Shown here piece after piece: positions 5,885 through 6,864 of a DNA stretch of 6,864 nt. Below the pieces are notes generated by a model. The model was not told the DNA's origin, did no database searches, and saw nothing but the letters and a program-made list of their open reading frames with translations. This stretch comes from Candidatus Bathyarchaeota archaeon (lineage in GTDB: Archaea > Thermoproteota > Bathyarchaeia > 40CM-2-53-6). Location of the stretch: assembly GCA_005883695.1 (NCBI GenBank), contig VBBV01000097.1, positions 1 to 6,864 of the forward strand. Reading direction: 5' to 3'. A program made the position numbers and the translations under genes. Numbering within the stretch: position 1 is the first letter of the stretch; each line of letters starts with the position of its first letter.

Positions 5885-6586
5885 AGGAAGCGACAGGTGC
5901 CCAAGGGGGACTAGAGACCTTGCGCTTCGATAAAGACAGAAACCACCCACCACTACTACGGAGTAAGTTATCACCTCGGAAGTTATTGAGCCGGCGGGAA
6001 ATACGCGGAACAGTATTCCGGAAAGTTGGCTGGCCAACCATAGCATAGCGATGGCAAGTCCCATCCACTTCAAATGTCTTCGAAGAGTTGCGTCTCCTGA
6101 CCTAGTAGCGCTAACAAGTAACGCAATCGCTCCGAACAGTAAAGCTCCACCAAACGGGGCGACGTACGCAAACCCCATGTCGATGGCAGTTACCAAGGCG
6201 GAAATTGCGCCTCCGACCGTGACAAATCCTATGAAATATCTGAGCCTACTCCAGCGAAGCGTGTCTCTCAGAAGCGGGTCCGATCGCCGTGCTACTCGAA
6301 CTGTCGAGTCTATCCATGCGAAGAGTACAACGAATCCCGAGGAGATCAGAAGCCCGCCTAGTATATTGACTGATAGGGCGGTAAGATTGAAGCTGAGCGC
6401 GATGGTCAGAAATGTGGATAGTGCGACGAAGTACAACCCCATTGTTCCCGCCCATAGCGCCTGTTTTCGGTAAAGACCAGTCGCCAGAGCTTTCCGGATA
6501 ATGAAAGCCCAGTATGCTGCGTACGAAAAGAGTCCGACTACTAGGACCCAGAGAATGAAGAAAATGATTGAGACACTATCGAACAT
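5867..6586 (-). CDS. Membrane protein with seven predicted transmembrane helices, function unknown
   Basis: The 239-residue protein has likely helices at about 6-29, 43-63, 73-92, 115-135, 142-160, 173-193 and 202-219. Basic loops between helices 1-2 (RKALATGLYRKQ, 31-42), 3-4 (RVARRSDPLLRDTLRWSRLR, 97-116) and 5-6 (TRSGDATLRRHLK, 161-173) suggest an outside N-terminus and an inside C-terminus, as in 7-TM sensory domains. It is not a microbial rhodopsin, since the last helix has no retinal-binding Lys. No fused kinase or output domain is present, so any signal would need a partner. Start ATG 6586-6584 has GGAG ten bases upstream. The start overlaps the last 11 bases of the KaiC/RadA-like gene, so the two are translationally coupled, and that ATPase is the obvious candidate partner. 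The family is not recognised. Confidence 0.82.
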   Translation of the reverse strand: MFDSVSIIFFILWVLVVGLFSYAAYWAFIIRKALATGLYRKQALWAGTMGLYFVALSTFLTIALSFNLTALSVNILGGLLISSGFVVLFAWIDSTVRVARRSDPLLRDTLRWSRLRYFIGFVTVGGAISALVTAIDMGFAYVAPFGGALLFGAIALLVSATRSGDATLRRHLKWMGLAIAMLWLASQLSGILFRVFPAGSITSEVITYSVVVVGGFCLYRSARSLVPLGHLSLPDTSPA

Positions 6587-6864
6587 AGGCCCGTATCTCC
6601 ATTTTTTTGTGATTGAAAGAGAAGTTGTAATACTGGGGTTCAGGGGGCATACCCCTCATCTTCCTTATTCGTAGCAGCGGCAGGACTCTCAACCCTTCCT
6701 CGTAGAGTCGCAGCTCAACAACACCGTCGAAGAGTTGCTGCATCGCAGCGAGGACTTGGGGCTGGTGCATTCCATCTTCGATGGTCGCGAGAAAGACGGC
6801 GTTGTACTGCTTCACATCGGAGAGGAGTTGTGATACATATCGATAGATTACTTCTGGCGAATTC
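6576..6864 (-). CDS. KaiC/RadA-like RecA-superfamily ATPase, C-terminal part (runs off right edge)
   Basis: The minus-strand frame is open from the window edge to the TAG at 6578-6576, giving 95 residues. A GTG at 6815 is in frame, but the sequence before it (SPEVIYRYVSQLLSDVKQ) continues the same fold, so the gene begins outside the window. YNAVFLATIEDGMH looks like the strand after Walker B. FDGVVELRLYEEGLRVLPLL and then RIRKMRGMPPEPQYYNFSF match the C-terminal strands of KaiC-like proteins, with KMRG as the K-x-R segment also seen in the other ATPase in this window. Walker A and B lie beyond the edge, so an active ATPase is assumed from family, not seen. The C-terminal GMPPEPQYYNFSF differs from the neighbouring KaiC-like protein, so they are not recent duplicates. 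Its stop overlaps the 7-TM gene start by 11 bases. Confidence 0.75.
   Translation of the reverse strand, partial: NSPEVIYRYVSQLLSDVKQYNAVFLATIEDGMHQPQVLAAMQQLFDGVVELRLYEEGLRVLPLLRIRKMRGMPPEPQYYNFSFNHKKMEIRAYVR

Noticed and set aside
6051..6473. Plus-strand open frame of 140 codons
   Set aside because: It is antisense to the 7-TM protein. The opposite strand has coherent helices, an upstream ribosome site and an overlap with the gene before it, while this frame is Ser/Thr/Pro-rich with no motif.
5867..6586. 7-TM protein as a microbial rhodopsin
   Set aside because: The seventh helix (ITSEVITYSVVVVGGFCLY) has no lysine to bind retinal.

Overview
The window looks archaeal, probably from an uncultured TACK-type lineage (the exact phylum cannot be fixed from sequence alone). 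The evidence is a short XPF-type nuclease with no helicase domain, an M1 aminopeptidase of the tricorn-interacting-factor type, two KaiC/RadA-like ATPases, tightly overlapping genes and several TTG starts. Base composition is near-balanced and coding density is very high. No tRNA, rRNA, CRISPR, insertion sequence or other mobile element was seen.

Layout. (1) Bases 1-1018, minus strand: an ERCC4/XPF nuclease followed almost without gap by the N-terminal 108 residues of a metal-dependent amidohydrolase (MTA/SAH/5'-deoxyadenosine deaminase type) that runs off the left edge. (2) Bases 1019-1170: a divergent intergenic region. (3) Bases 1171-5858, plus strand: a small double zinc-binding protein; an M1 aminopeptidase broken into two reading frames by a one-base frameshift; then a tight cassette of a 4-TM membrane protein, a single-domain KaiC-like ATPase and a PNPOx-fold flavin-type protein. 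The last three overlap each other by 11-20 and 4 bases. (4) Bases 5867-6864, minus strand: the C-terminus of a second KaiC/RadA-like ATPase, whose stop overlaps the start of a 7-TM membrane protein. This unit converges on the plus-strand cassette with 8 bases between stop codons and a hairpin at the junction.

How the genes may work together. The nuclease and amidohydrolase are housekeeping (DNA repair; purine nucleoside/methyl-cycle salvage). The aminopeptidase would trim peptides from the proteasome or tricorn protease if its frame is intact in the organism. The most unusual part is the right half: two KaiC-family ATPases in converging operons, each coupled to a multi-pass membrane protein with no recognised function, one also coupled to a predicted flavin/F420-binding protein. 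A membrane- or redox-linked KaiC signalling module is an inference from gene order, not something the sequence proves.
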